Assembly: GCA_030770545.1 (NCBI GenBank)
Contig: CM061090.1
Location: 11,673,501-11,737,500, forward strand
Reading direction: 5' to 3'
From: Macropodus opercularis
Lineage: Eukaryota > Chordata > Actinopteri > Anabantiformes > Osphronemidae
DNA length: 64,000 nucleotides
Shown here: positions 35,363-48,123 of the stretch, one piece after another
How the letters are laid out: every line of letters starts with the position of its first letter
Position numbering within the stretch: the first letter of the stretch is position 1
Program-made: the position numbers and the translations under genes
The notes under the pieces: generated by a model
Database searches by the model: none
Told to the model about the DNA's origin: nothing
Seen by the model: the letters and a program-made list of their open reading frames with translations, nothing else

Positions 35363-35793
35363 CAATAGAAAGTACACACCATGCCAATAAATGATCAAAC
35401 ATTTATAGTAATTAGGAACATTTAACATACTAAGAAATACCACATCATAACTTTATAAGCCCATAAACCAGTAAATCCAGGGCCAGAGCAGAGTGAATTA
35501 CTAGAATCCTCATTCGACTCAGGCCGACGTTACAGTGTTTACTATTGTTGTAATTAATGCACAACTGGACGGAGCACACCGAGTGGTTTGCTAAGCGGGT
35601 GTGGCTGCTTCACACATTCGCTGTAGATGCACTGAAGCTGATCCTGGAACTGCACTTGTCACACTCTGCGGGAATGTGAGGGGAAAAGAGGCAAATGGGG
35701 AGTGAGGTGAACGAGGGGAGTGGCCACCAGCTGAGCAACGTGAAACTGGTTTGTGCCGGTGGACAGTTAGTAACAGTCTCATCAGAAGCTACG

Positions 35794-36721
35794 ATGTCGC
35801 GCATCCTTCTCGTCCTCGCAGCTTTTCTCCTCTTGGTTAGTTTTTTATCTATTCGCGCATCTGGAGAAGTTGCGGCTGTGGGAGATTCCTTCAAACTATC
35901 GGTCCCGTCTCAGACTCAGTGCGCGCAGGATAAAAACTTGGAGCTTTTTCATCTACTGGCAGGTGGCACCTTGGTTCGCTTAGCGCGCCGTGAATCTGGT
36001 GTCTGGAAGGAAACGACGCAGAGGGTAAATTACACAGACTCGGCTCTAGTCTTATCGCCCGTAAACTACAATGACAGGGGATTGTATGAGTTCATCTGCG
36101 CAGACGGGGAGACTGTGAGACTCCACCTGGAAGTGGTTGACCCGAGAAAGTTCAGCGTGTCTGAAAACGACAAGGTGCATTTTCCGTGTCACGCTGTTAC
36201 TGAGGGTGAAGGCGTAGAATCAGTGACGTGGAAGAAAGAAGAGAAGGTTGTGGTCACAGTGGATCTAACCTCCAAGAACATCACGTACGGAGCAGGGTTT
36301 GACCCGAGGGTGTCTTTGCCATCTAACTGGTTCTCAGAGGGAGACTTCACACTAACTCTGGACCGAGCTCAGCTACCGGACCAAGGTGATTACATTTGCT
36401 ACATCCAGGATAAAAACGGGGAGAAGCGCAGAGACCCTGATGCTGCGAGGCTGATGGTCCAGAGCATCCAGAATCAGACCAGCTGCCCGGAGCCTGGACC
36501 CGTGAGTAGCAGCTACATCAGGCTCCCAGTCGTCGTCTGTCTATACAATATAATGTGATATAATATAATATAATGAACTAATGAACAGTTTGTTTGTTTG
36601 TTTACTCCATAAGAGCCCTACAGACAAAGCAATGGGCCAACAGAGTGGACACCACACAGCCTGTGTTGTCACATCCATCGTTGTGGCACTTTGTGCAGTG
36701 GCTTTTGGAGTCGGATGGTAG
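35794..36721 (+). CDS. Two-Ig-domain receptor, tail-less duplicate (receptor 3, unit B)
   Basis: Exon 1 (35794-36501, 708 nt) is a near copy of receptor 2 exon 1 with one extra codon in the first Ig domain (HLLAGG for HYAGG) and several amino-acid changes, mostly in domain 2 (EGVESVTWKKEEKVV, ITYGAGFDPRV). All four core Cys are kept. Exon 2 starts at 36614. In it the TGG that follows GVGW in receptor 2 is TAG (36719-36721), so translation ends at the cytoplasmic edge of the membrane span (271 aa). Two bases are also missing shortly downstream (CAAATCCTCC for CAAATCTCCTCC), which confirms that the tail frame is no longer selected. It could still make a membrane-bound, tail-less receptor, or be a young pseudogene. 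Confidence 0.7.
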
Positions 36722-36935
36722 ATTAGATCCCACAAATCCTCCTGGACCCGATGGTGGAGAAGCTCAAGTAGAGACACCACTTGTCAGTGTGAACAATTCT
36801 AGTTCGTCAGCTAATGGGGCGACATTAAATGGATGATTTGTACTCTAACGCTTTGTATGTTTTTTTTCCTTCGACATCATGTTTGCTTGCTCCTGCTGTT
36901 TTTGCTGTAAATCACATCTAATGTAACGTCTATTC

Positions 36936-36941
36936 AATAAA
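36936..36941 (+). terminator. Poly(A) signal of receptor 3
   Basis: AATAAA in the same context as 22272-22277. Confidence 0.6.
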
Positions 36942-37460
36942 TCATGTAAATGTTTACTGGGCTGTGTGTTCGTCCTTTGTTCAGGTTTCAGGGGAGGCTT
37001 ATTAATAAAACCGTGTGGAAGCAGACATTGACTAAACAGTAGCCTGATACTGTGGTGTTGGCTCCTGGAGACTTCATTCACATGTGTCCTGTCTGTGATT
37101 TGGCCCCTCCCTCATCCTCTCAGTCAGTCAAAGAGCTGTTTCTCACATAGTCATCATCACGTCCATAAAGCCGTTGGTTCATTTGCGTCAGACTCAGCAT
37201 AAACTGATCATTACGTGACCTCTGACCTCAACAAAAAACTTTATCACATACACTCACACACAGAGAGAAGAATAGTGCACGTCTTCCTTTCTACAAGCCA
37301 GAGATCCTCCACTGACAGTAAGTACTGTCAGTTTTTCTGACACACACCTCTACAAAACGCTGCAGGCAGCAAAAACAGTGAATCCTGTGGAAGTTATCAT
37401 ATTAATATAATGAACTGGTTAATGTGTGTTTGTTGATCTGTTGCTGTGGGAAACATTTAA

Positions 37461-39469
37461 CCAAATTAGGAAAAAAACATTAATCAATAAAAGAGTGAGT
37501 TTCCGATCAGCCAACAAGTCTGTGACTTGAAGAGGCGACACCCAAACACAATCTACCTGGTAATTCACTCTGCTCTGTCCCTGATTTACTGGCTGTTTGG
37601 GCTTTTAAAGTTTAGGATGTGGCTTTTATTGACTGACTGTACAGTTTAACAGAAAGACACAGAATTTTTAAATCTCTCTGTAACCTGCAAACACAGGGTT
37701 TCCCATTTGTACTGTACAAGGAGTCAGAGTTTTAAATGGAAGCGCAGTGTGCACAGCCTCCAACCTGACCCACAGATATGTCATCCTGTTGGCTTGACAA
37801 ACACATACACAGCTGCACACATACATTTGTGATTGTTTTACATATTTCTGCCATAATCTACAATAGTTCTAAATTGAAAAAATCTACATACACTCAGTCA
37901 TTACCTTGTTGTGATTCATGCTTACTTTGTAAAAATAGCTCAGTTAATTCTTCATTTAGTCAAGAATTTCAACTTTTATTAAAACTGGCACAAACCCAAC
38001 CTGGCAGTCACGCAACTAAACCACATCCTTTAAGTCTGACAGTGACTTGCTTGCAGTCGTGCTTTACATATTTCTGCAGTAAGCTAACCTGGCCACATGA
38101 AAGAAGTGTGCAGCCAAACTAGCACTAAAGAACAAATGGTTCACACTACAGACGTTTAACATGACGACTGCCCCGTCAATGTCGATGAAGAGCTTGACAG
38201 CGTGTGTGATATACATAGAACTACTCCGGATTGAACCTGATGACGCTGTAGAGGAGACAGAGGCTCTGCCCTCAAGCTATTTAGCACATTATGACAAGAC
38301 AACCAGGACACATGATTTCCCAGAAGTACATTTAACATCTTAGTGATCAGACAACTTTTTTTGTATTTCTCTGATAATGATCAGAGCTGGGTGACAACTC
38401 TGCGCTGCTTATAACACCCACCACACACCAATGCAATTCAGCTCAAGGTGCAGTGTCTGAGGAAATGGTTAAGAGACTCGTGTCTGCACACACTGTTATT
38501 CTAATACTTACAGCTAAATAAACGACAGGCCCCTGTCATTCTGATTACAAATCTAATGTCAGCATGTGAAGGAGTACGTTTACAGCAGAGATGTGCACGA
38601 CCAGTATTTAATGACTCAGAACTACACTAACTAGTAATAAACCTCCATTACCCTACTAATAGTAATAGTATACCCCCTTCCCCAGCTTGTTTTTTCCTCC
38701 TTAAGACTCGCAGTTTATTCATATCTTTCTTATATATCTTCTCACGTGGTGAGAGTAGCCAAGAGATCTACAGGGTCAACAACGAAGGAGTGAGGCAGAC
38801 AACACACCTGCCCAATACAGTTATTCATGTGCCTTAAAGAAAAACAACTGTGCCAACGCAAACACCCAGCAGATCAGAGGAGGGTTTATAGAGTTTGAAG
38901 AAACGTGTGCCAGACAGGGCGCAGGGAACTAGAATGAAGACACAATCTTTGTTACGATTTCCACTTGCAAGATTTTGCAGAAAATATCTGGAAACATATT
39001 ATCGCAAGCTCAACTTGTGTTGGCCTCAGCCTGCACAACAGACCCGTCACAGTCTGTGTGGCTCTCTGCTTGGATTATACTTGTTATGGGCAATGACTCT
39101 TTTTTGTCTTTGTCAAACTGACAGCACTCAAGCAGCCACAGCTTTGCAAACCTCATTAGTTATGTGTTGTTCTAGTGACTCATCCTGCTGAACTGAACAG
39201 GTTTTTAGGAGAGTTTGAGGAAACGTGGACGCAGACGATTACATTTTCACTTCACAGCAATTATGTGACAGATTATATCATGAAAGGTGGCAAACGTTTA
39301 CGCTTATTTATAGAAACTTGTAATGAGCAGCTGTGGAGGAACTGACTGTGCGCAGTCTGTCTGTGGCCGCATGCGAGTCTGGCACTGAAAGGCAACAAGG
39401 TCAGTCCTCTGAGCTGCACTTCCACCTGCTGCAACTTAAATGTTCAGTATTGTTTTAAATGGGACCTTT
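37461..39469. other. Intergenic, no gene recognised
   Basis: No exon with convincing splice sites and protein motif was found. It contains one arm of a dispersed repeat at 37880-37996, which recurs with insertions at 43672-43828 inside an ankrd46 intron. Confidence 0.4.
37880..37996 (+). repeat. Dispersed repeat, copy 1
   Basis: Shares TTACTTTGTAAAAA, CAGCTCAGT-like and ATTCTTCATTTAGTCAAGAA blocks in order with 43672-43828. Confidence 0.6.
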
Positions 39470-40150
39470 TTACTCCTGAAAACTTTTTTACTATTTATTT
39501 TACTGAACGCCTTCATGTGCTAAGATCGCGAATAATGCTGGAACCTGTAAGTTTCGCTTCGGGATGAATAACTATAATAATAATAATCTAACTAATCGTC
39601 TCTTTTGTGTCCTAAATTAGTCCTAAAAACAAAGGTCTGGCAACTTGAACCTTTGTCACCTTGTTGTGGCCATTCTGTGTTCGCTCCTTGGCTGGTACCT
39701 AAAGCTTCGCTGCTCCAATGAGCTTCCTGATCTCCAGACAGAGAGTCAGAGTCTCTGAACGCAGCGCAGCCTCCTCCTCACAGCAATGGATGCTCACCGG
39801 CTCATAGTCAGGACGAGGAGACTGGAGCGTCAGAACTCAACCGCAAGGACAAAATGTGCTCGTTTTACTGACAACTGTATTGTAGCAAGTACTTTGTGTT
39901 TTTGCAAGTGTCTGCCACATTACACACATCTGCTTCATTTCCTAAAATGCCTTTGGGCCGCATTAAGATCACATCAAGCCATTTTCATGTAATATTGTCA
40001 ATAAATAATAAACAACTGATTAAACATGACATTATTTAAAACGCATCATTTGTATTAATTAGCACTAACAGCAGCAGATGGTTTTTTAATCTGGTAGGTT
40101 CACACGATGTTGGCAGTGGACTCGCATTTTAACAAGAGCGGTGTTAACCA
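39470..40150 (+). pseudogene. Inverted, decayed copy of the receptor 1 membrane exon region
   Basis: Runs antiparallel to 12345-12990. Shared blocks include ATAACTATAATAATAATAAT, CTCCTTGGCTGGT and CGCAGCGCAGCCTCCTCCTC. The acceptor and the first codons of the membrane exon are damaged, and an extra stretch with a stop follows the membrane segment. No Ig exon is nearby. This extends the receptor cluster beyond unit B. Confidence 0.7.
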
Positions 40151-41010
40151 CCGCTGTAACCACTGCGGAAACTGCTCTCAACTAAAGTCAGTGGCTGTTA
40201 GTGAAAGACAGGAACAAACCAGAAGAAATGATACAAACAAAATTAAAACACATTTAAAAACCATCAGCATCGAAAAAATAATTTTCAATATTTAGCACAA
40301 ACATAAATAACAGACTCACCTGCATAGTGAGAATGAGCCACTATGACATCAGTCCAGGAGCTTAAACAGTTTTTACTGTAAAAAGAAAAGTTAGAAGTTA
40401 CTCAAATAGCTAATAAAACAGTGTTTGGCTTAAACTCAAATTACCTGGAGGCCGCAGGAGGCAGAGTCTGGTTGAGGTTATGCCACATCAAAGAAGAGCT
40501 TTGTTAAAAAAAATCTAATCTTCTCAAATGTCATTACTAATAGTCGTTAGTCAGTCAAACGTCAAAGGGTTCTTCTCAACATAAACTGTCCTGAATATGA
40601 ACGGACTACTGAAGAACATGAACCGTTCTTGTGAACGTGGCTTCTCTTGGCTCCTTCTTACTTTCTCTCACATAGCTGAGCCACATTTGGCTTGAGACCC
40701 TCAGTCTGGCTTAAAGATGATCATCATTAAGTCTGGATTAGAAATTGAATTTGACCCTCTTTTAAAATAACAAAGCTGTGACCAGTGAAGTGCACAGAAC
40801 CAGACAAAGTGTGTGTGGCTTGTGGTAAGACGCTTGGTTTATACATCGTCATTACATGATAGTCTAGTGTCGATCACTGAAGTCAAACGCTACATTGAAT
40901 TCAACCTCATATAACCTTAATGACTTGAGGGTAATTGTACATACACAGAGTGAACATGTGACAACGTCTGTCCTGACAACACGAGTCAGTTTGGTCATTA
41001 CAACCATACA
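40151..41010. other. Intergenic, no feature recognised
   Basis: Nothing supported by motif or splice signals was found. The ankrd46 3' UTR may end near 41025, where AATAAA lies on the minus strand. Confidence 0.4.
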
Positions 41011-41907
41011 TACACATGGTTTTATTTATCTTCCACATTAAATTAAGGTTTACTGCAAAAGCCTTATTGTACATAGAAAATGAAGAGCGCAAAAGTAAAT
41101 CTACATGGTTCACAGGGATAAAAATGAATATACAACAAACTTAAGTGTCAACGAATGATCTGCAGCCATGAGCCCACTGTTCATGAGCTGTCTATAATGT
41201 TTCCAGGAACATCTGAATGCAACAAAGCTGCTTCAGGCAGGAATGTGTGGATGAACAGAGTCTGACATGAACCTTGCTATCAGAAGGCACACAGTCACGG
41301 TGCTTTTACAACATACAGACATAACAACTGTTTCATTAAAATATTAAATGTACGTTCTAACAGAGGACAGAGAAAAGAAAACATACAGTAAGAAAGAAAT
41401 TAATAGAGAAGAGTTTTGATAAATAAGTGAGTGAAATGACAACTGAGAAATCTATGAAAACAAAACATTGCTTGCAAATATACAGCGTGTAACAGAGAGC
41501 ACAGTATGAATGAAAGGGAGACGTCATTGTGCAACTGCAATAAACAAAGCGAGAGCACAGAGTATTTCTGAGTCACATCTTCATAAGCAGCTGAACTGCA
41601 ACCTCAGCTTGAAGGAAAGGGAAAATGTTTTGTAGTATAGTAGTAGTCACTGAATCAGACGAAGACAGAGTCCTCTTAATCTCCACAAACACTTTGATCC
41701 AGTGAGTTCATTTGTAAACTAGTTTTTTTTAAACCGTGCGCTTCGTTGTGTTGGATTACTGATTTTTAGGAATACATCTTGGGCTGCAAATAAACAATAA
41801 TCAGAATTTCTGGTCTGTTTAAACAGCCAAGAACAACACGTCACTGGATAATTCTACTACCTTCCTACAACATGCTTGCTCTTCACCACCTTAGCCTCAG
41901 CTTTCTC

Positions 41908-44644
41908 TCAGTGCACGAGCTCCAGCTGGCTGGTGGAGAAAGGAAGGACCCCGCTGACGTAGTAGGCGATGCCCAGGGAGAGGAGGGCGATGACCACCAG
42001 CAGCAGCAGGACCCTCCAGAAGCCCAGGTCCTCCACAAACTCCTGCCAGGTGGTCCTGAAGCTGGACAGGACGCCCTCGCTGTTCTGCAGGTTGGGGTTG
42101 AGGAGGGAGTGGCTCTCCATGGCACTGGGACACACAGTGGAAAGAAACGCAACAGATGAAGTTTATTGCTCATCGTTTGCTTCCTCTACAGAACGGAGGC
42201 GTCAAGAGGTAGCAACACAGTCAGTCTGGGGTGTTGATGCCTTATATACTATCAGAGCTCAAAGAAAAGAACAGAGTGGCTGATTTACACACTGAGCAAC
42301 CTATAAAGCCTAAAGACCGAGATGCTCATGTGAACAAGTGCATAAACTAGCGTTCGGTTAGCTAGCTGGGCTCTGACTGCCCGGGTTAACCAGAGATTTC
42401 CTATAACTTAGCTAGTGGGGTAAGCTAGCAAGAAATCCCACTGTTATTTATGGCAGAGAGCCAAACGTCACTGAGCAGCTGGTGTTATACCCAAGCAGAG
42501 TAACATGTGATGTTAAAACAGCTGAATCAGGATTTGTAATAAAAAAAGATCCAAGTTTCATCTATAGTCCGATGAAAGTTAACAGCAAATATTTACACTC
42601 TCATGGACTGTTAAGGAGCGATAAGATAACTATGGTCTGGGGGCCAGATGTTACCATGGTAACAACCAAAATGTAATATGTGTACAGAGGCATCACAGTG
42701 ATCAGAGCAGAGCCAGTAGCGTTTGCATGTCACTGTAGACCCACAACTAGTTCATGAAGACATTAGGACTGACGTGTGAAAACCACTCATCTCATTATTT
42801 TCTGTACAGTATTTGTTTTAACAAACATAGATCACACTGTTCAGAGAACCAGCATAGTTTGACTGAGAAACATTATCTGTCTGTTATTATATGTCCTTAA
42901 ATGTATAAACACAAAAACCACATCAGCACAAGTAAAGTGACACAATCATTAACTGCTTGATGTCTCTTTTACACTCAGATTTCTCTAAACAACAACGCTC
43001 TCTCCCTGCCTACCTCTCGCTATCGGCCATTTGCATGGTCTCCAGTTTGGAGTGAGCTCCTCTGTTGAATCCTTTCACTTCCTGCTCCTCCAGTCCCTCC
43101 AGGAGTCGAATGGCATCCTTGTTGACGCCGCGTCTCTTTGCCAGAACCAGAGGAGTCGACCCATTGTGGTTGCTGTCAGGAGGGAAACACAGCTGTCAGC
43201 ACAGACATTCAAATATACTGTAAAGAGGAAGTTGTCTGGAGGTTTCTGTATCTCACTACACAGAAATGACAGAAAGCAAGGATGTATTGAGGATGTTCAA
43301 CAGCAGCTTTGTGATAAGCAACCAATCACTGATGACAACCACACAAACCACAGAGTGCATCTGCATGTCTGTAAGCATATAAGTCAGTTTCAAACCTGGA
43401 AATCACCAAAAACATCAACCACCCAGTCAATCTTGACTTACTTTATCTCCACTACACATAAATAAACTAATTGTGTTTATCTGCAGTAATATGTGATTTT
43501 CAATAACTGCTGTTTCATTTCAGCTTCTACTAGGTGTATTGTTTATTGTGGTGGTTTATGAAAAAGGTTTAATTAATTGCTTAGCGTTTAAATCCTCCTT
43601 TTAAATAAAGGCGAAAGAAGTAATTGTACTTTTGTTTATCTGCGCACTAGCTCTTCAAATAAAACCGCACTCAGTCATTAACTTGTTGGGCAGCGCATTG
43701 ACGCTTGTGATTCACGCTTACTTTGTAAAAACAGCTCAGTGAACAATGAATGAAGTGAATTCTTCATTTAGTCAAGAATCTAAACCTTTAAATAACTTTT
43801 ATTAAAACTGGCAGCACCAGTTTCCACCCTCCACCCTAATCAGGTTCTGCTGTTGACAATGTAACATTCCAGGTAAATTCTGAACGAAGGTGAAGACGGT
43901 AACAGTAGCTGCAGGAAACTGTAGAATATGAGCCTTTGTTCAAATGTTAACAAGTTTGCATTTTTGAGTTGTCTAAGGTCTTAAACTTTCCTTTGTCATG
44001 TGCCAGAGATGACTTGTGTTATTCTAGCGCCACACAACTCCACCACTTACAATCTTGACACAACAGAGAAATGTTATTATAGAGTCAGAGAGTTCAAGGA
44101 GTTCCTGTCAAAACTCAAGACGCCTCTGTGCTTGTTTAGGTAAGTAAGTGTAATGAGGTTAAGGTGTCATAATAAAAGACACAAGTGACTCAAAATGGAA
44201 ATGACAACCAATACACTGTGACTAATCACACTCCTGAGATATGACAGTGATAAATTGTATCAATAAACTAACAAAGCAGTGATTTAGACTAAGAAGCATT
44301 AGGGAGGCATGAAAAAATTCATCAATTCCTTACCAGATATCAATCTTGAGCCCGTTGGACACCAGGAATTGTATAGTGTCCACATGCCCACACAGATGCA
44401 GCGCTGTATTTCCTTGATAATCTGTTGCCAGCAGATCGGCCCCGAACTTGTGCAGGAGGCGGCATATGTCCACATTCCCTCGAGCGGCAGCCAAGTGCAA
44501 GCCGGTGCGGCCCCTGTTGTCGCGGATGTTGGGGTCGCATCCCGTTTCCAGGAGCCTCTTGGCAAAGGGCAGGTCTCCATCAATGCAGGCCTGCAGCAGA
44601 GGGACGCTGGTCTGCGACGAGTCGTTGATGAAGACATAGGACAT
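41908..44644 (-). CDS. ankrd46: Ankyrin repeat domain protein 46
   Basis: Three coding exons on the minus strand, 44334-44644, 43014-43172 and 41908-42124, join in phase to 687 nt, or 228 aa. The protein begins MSYVFINDSSQTSVPLLQAC. Ankyrin repeats follow (GDLPFAKRLLETGCDPNIRD; GRTGLHLAAARGNVDICRLL; GNTALHLCGHVDTIQFLVSN; GSTPLVLAKRRGV), then a linker (EEQEVKGFNRGAHSKLETMQ). A C-terminal membrane anchor (WRVLLLLVVIALLSLGIAYY) comes before the end LELVH. This is nearly identical to what I know of mammalian ANKRD46, a small single-pass membrane protein of poorly known function. All splice sites are GT-AG. An untranslated first exon ends at 45848, and the 5' UTR continues on the second exon (acceptor near 44677). 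Intact; no oddities in the protein. Confidence 0.95.
43672..43828 (+). repeat. Dispersed repeat, copy 2 (ankrd46 intron)
   Basis: Longer relative of 37880-37996. Confidence 0.6.
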
Positions 44645-44861
44645 GTCCGAGTGGGTGTCAGAAAATTCCAGCGTACCTGGATTGAGGATCAGCACAAATG
44701 AAACTGGATTCAGTGAAACCAATAACCATTTCTATTGTTCATCGCCTCCCTTTCCTCTGTCCATTTAAACGTTGCTTTGCTTCGGCTTGTCCGTCTCTCT
44801 GTGTGAGTAGGTTTCCGTGCAGCCATGTAAAGCCTCAAGTCAAAACCGCAGGGAAACATCT

Positions 44862-45098
44862 GCTGCTACTTTCTGTTTTCATAAGACGTCTGAGCTGTTC
44901 CAGTTATGAATGACTTGAAAAGAAATATTGTGCACATGCATTAAAGCTGCCACCTCACTACTAATACATCCTAAAATACAGTCAAGGTACAGACGCTCGT
45001 GAGGTGACAGCTTTCTGGTGCGCGCGCAATATTTCTATTATAGTATTAGATGACTGGAACAGATCAGACGTCTGATGAAAACAGTAGCGACGATCTCG
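44862..45098. repeat. Imperfect inverted repeat, about 100-bp arms
   Basis: TTTTCATAAGACGTCTGAGC, TGTTCCAGTTAT, GAAATATTGTGC and AGCTGCCACCTCAC in 44862-44960 pair in order with the reverse complement of 44985-45098, leaving a loop of roughly 30-40 nt. It lies in ankrd46 intron 1. It may be a MITE or a fold-back element. Confidence 0.65.
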
Positions 45099-45847
45099 TT
45101 TTACCCTCTGCTGTCAACGGGCCACTACGTTTTTTAGCGCTCAACACACATCAGTATAACCGAGCTTCACAGAAGAACGTCTAGATAAATACACTTAATA
45201 CAGACACGATTCACCGATTCATCCGCGATTCAGAAAAACATGTTCGACACAAGTGACAGAGCAAACGGGATGAATTCGTTGCAACCAACAACTAATGTAA
45301 CCACTGACCACCTGCGTGTGTTAACCAGTATTAAATGACTCGTTAGCTGATAATAACTATCTGTTTCCTTTGACATGAGCATAACGCCAACAGTAAACAC
45401 GACGTGCGCTGGAAACGGCCCCTGCCTCATATTCAGTAACAGAACAACTTATAACAACATCGTGTAACAGTAGGTTTATAATAAACACGGGTTCGTGAGA
45501 AAACTACAGTTTGTGTGTGCAACGTTTGCTAGCTAGCACTGGCTAACAGCTAAAGCAGTGACCATTGGTATTAGCGAAGACGCCAGAAGCATGAGCTCAT
45601 TATTATCATCATAAACGTTGTTGACGGTGGTATTTGTGTCCGCGCGTTCACGGTGTTTGCCAAAATTAAACGTAACATAGCTTGTAGCTGGTGGTAAGAA
45701 ATGCTAGCATGCTAGTGAAGCTAAAGGCAGCTTGCACGCTAGCGCTTTGCCCACAGAAACAAACTACTACTTTAACAACTGTAGATGTATACACGTAACC
45801 CTAACGTGTGGTTTAGACGAGTCTCCGCCTGTGGTCACTACACTGAC

Positions 45848-45950
45848 CTGTTAGTTTGTTCCACAACAGCAGGAAAAAAATATACGTCGCTGTTCTTCGA
45901 GCTGCGCTTGCTAGCAGTGCTGCGGCTGTTTGGCTAGTTAAACGTGGGCC
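45848..45950 (-). other. ankrd46: ankrd46 untranslated exon 1 and promoter region
   Basis: A consensus donor (CTAACAG|GTCAGTG) ends at 45848 in a stretch that reads GCAGCGAGCGC-like upstream. The transcription start is not visible; the upper limit is approximate. The surrounding 45.0-45.95 kb has more CpG than the flanks. Confidence 0.5.
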
Positions 45951-45970
45951 TCTGTCGCCATCTACTGGTG
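45948..45970 (-). promoter_or_regulatory. CTCF-like motif at the ankrd46 promoter
   Basis: On the minus strand CACCAGTAGATGGCGACAGA contains CCAGTAGATGGCG, a match to CCASYAGRKGGCR. Confidence 0.55.
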
Positions 45971-48123
45971 AACGAGGAGCGGTTTTACTGTGTCTGACTC
46001 GAACCTGTTAAAATACGTTTGAAACACAAAACAAACAATACATTTTACTTTAGTTTGAACTTCTGGTTACAGGGCGTTTAATAAGAAACATGTCAGACTC
46101 TCATGAGCGAAAACATTTGCAACAGCTGCTGCTTTTATAGCAACACTTTCACCTTCAATCATCTGCAGTCACGCAGAAAATGGCAGAACTGAGCCTTTCA
46201 GCCTCACAAACGAAACCCTTTATTTTAAAGTGTGTGAGCACGAAATACAACATGTAACAGACATGTTATTAATAGATTTAGTTACAAATCCCCTTTAGGG
46301 AATAAATGATTCTTGCTGTGACATTTCAGGCACATCTAGTTCTTTTTGAAACTATTCGAGACCAAAAAGATGATAAAAAACAGTTAATAAATCACAAGTG
46401 GCGACTATATTTTCCACATAAAACTTTTCAAGGGGTTTTTCATTATATTCAATCATCCCATTCCAAACACTCTCAGTGAATAATACCAATCGATATTATG
46501 ACATAAGCAAAATAATTACAGTCTAGATTACAAGAGCAAAAAGGCTGACAAAAATGGAAATAAAACAGAAAAACAACATAAAATAAGACAGAGCTATGAG
46601 AGGCAGAGATATGTGCTAAACGCTGTGATCATAGTGGTTAGAAATCCCTCAGTGGCTCTCACTGTCCAACGATAAAACAGGAGGCATGAGAGGAGAAAAG
46701 AACGATGTACGATCATAAGCCAAGTCTCGTTCAAAAAACAATGGAGTCTGATCTTATGAGAAACAAAGGTTTCCCTCTTTCTTACCCAAGACGAGTGAAA
46801 GGAAACTAACTAAAATGAAGCACAAACAGCGTTTTAGAGCTTTACTCTGACATACCACGCTGGGAAATACAAGAAGCATTATGTACAGAAATAATGAACA
46901 CATTTATATAACAGCGATCAGGTTTTGTATTCTGCTGCAAATTCAGATGTGATAAAAACAGCTTGGTCAAACATAACAATAAATGTGTAAAAGTGGAACT
47001 GTAGAGTAAAACGCCTCAGGTCTCGACTTGTTGGTTGTTGTAACCCACGTGAGTTCACATCAGTGCAATATAAATCAATGAGTGCTGTCATTCAAGTCCT
47101 CACTGGCTGTTGCTTTTCGTGTTTTTGAGAAAAGTGCTGGTTCTTAATGACTGAACTGGTTGTTTTGCATTTTTTGCACCAAATCACACACTGATTTATC
47201 AGAACATCAAATCTAAAGGGCAAATAAGGACTCATTTAAATAAAAGTGAAATTAAATTGATCTAACGCTAATAACGTTTGCTCTTTGTTGTATTGTATTT
47301 GGCTAAACACATGAGTTGGTTAAAGCTACTGTTAATGCATTAGGAATAGCAGCCGACCTTCATGACTATGATGTCGCAACAATGTAATAAAGTAAATGTT
47401 TTATCCTCCCAATGAAACCAATGGCAGCTGATACACTATTGCTACTTATGAAGCAACTGCATGAATACTGCAGATAAGAATAGCAGCAACTATCAGTACA
47501 GTGTTTACAGAGTGAGCGACCACGAGGACAGATTTCATCTTACATCATATGTAATACACCTGCACACAGTTACAGGAGCTTTGTGATGGATATGGGTGAA
47601 GAGCCACTATTTGCTTCACTTAGATTAGTTCAGACGAGAACTCCTCATATTCAACCAGGTTTCAGCCGAACCAACATCAGACTCTGTCTGAACCGACTTC
47701 TCTGAGGCAGACGTCCACCGTGACTTGTAAACGGTGCGGTGCCGTCCAAAGGGGGCGGCACTGCCCGAGGTAGCCGAGAACGATTCAAGCTAAAGTAGAA
47801 ATGAAAAAATAGACACAACATAAAAACAACAAACAAACAATAGCACCATGGTCAGTGATAAAGTTGAGAAGATTCCTCGCTGGGAACTCTTCTCTTTCCA
47901 TTTCCTACCTCCAAGTCTTGTGTTCATCCCTAATGGGATTTTAAAAAGCTTTGAAAATGTTGCTCAAACTATTCTGAACCCATCAGTGAAGCAGCCTCAT
48001 TTTCACTCAGTCAGTTTTTTAATAGATTTTGTTTCGTATCTCATCCTCCATTACCAACACCTCATCTTCCTCCTCAGAGTTTCCACTTCCTGATGTTTCC
48101 CTTCCTCTGTCTTTCACCTCCTA
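45971..48123 (-). other. Intergenic region and 3' UTR of the collagen gene
   Basis: No coding exon was found. Part of this is probably collagen 3' UTR on the minus strand; possible AATAAA signals exist (for example opposite 46214), but the used one cannot be chosen from sequence. Confidence 0.45.

Noticed and set aside
41872..42283. Plus-strand open frames opposite the ankrd46 last exon
   Set aside because: They are shadows of the conserved minus-strand exon.
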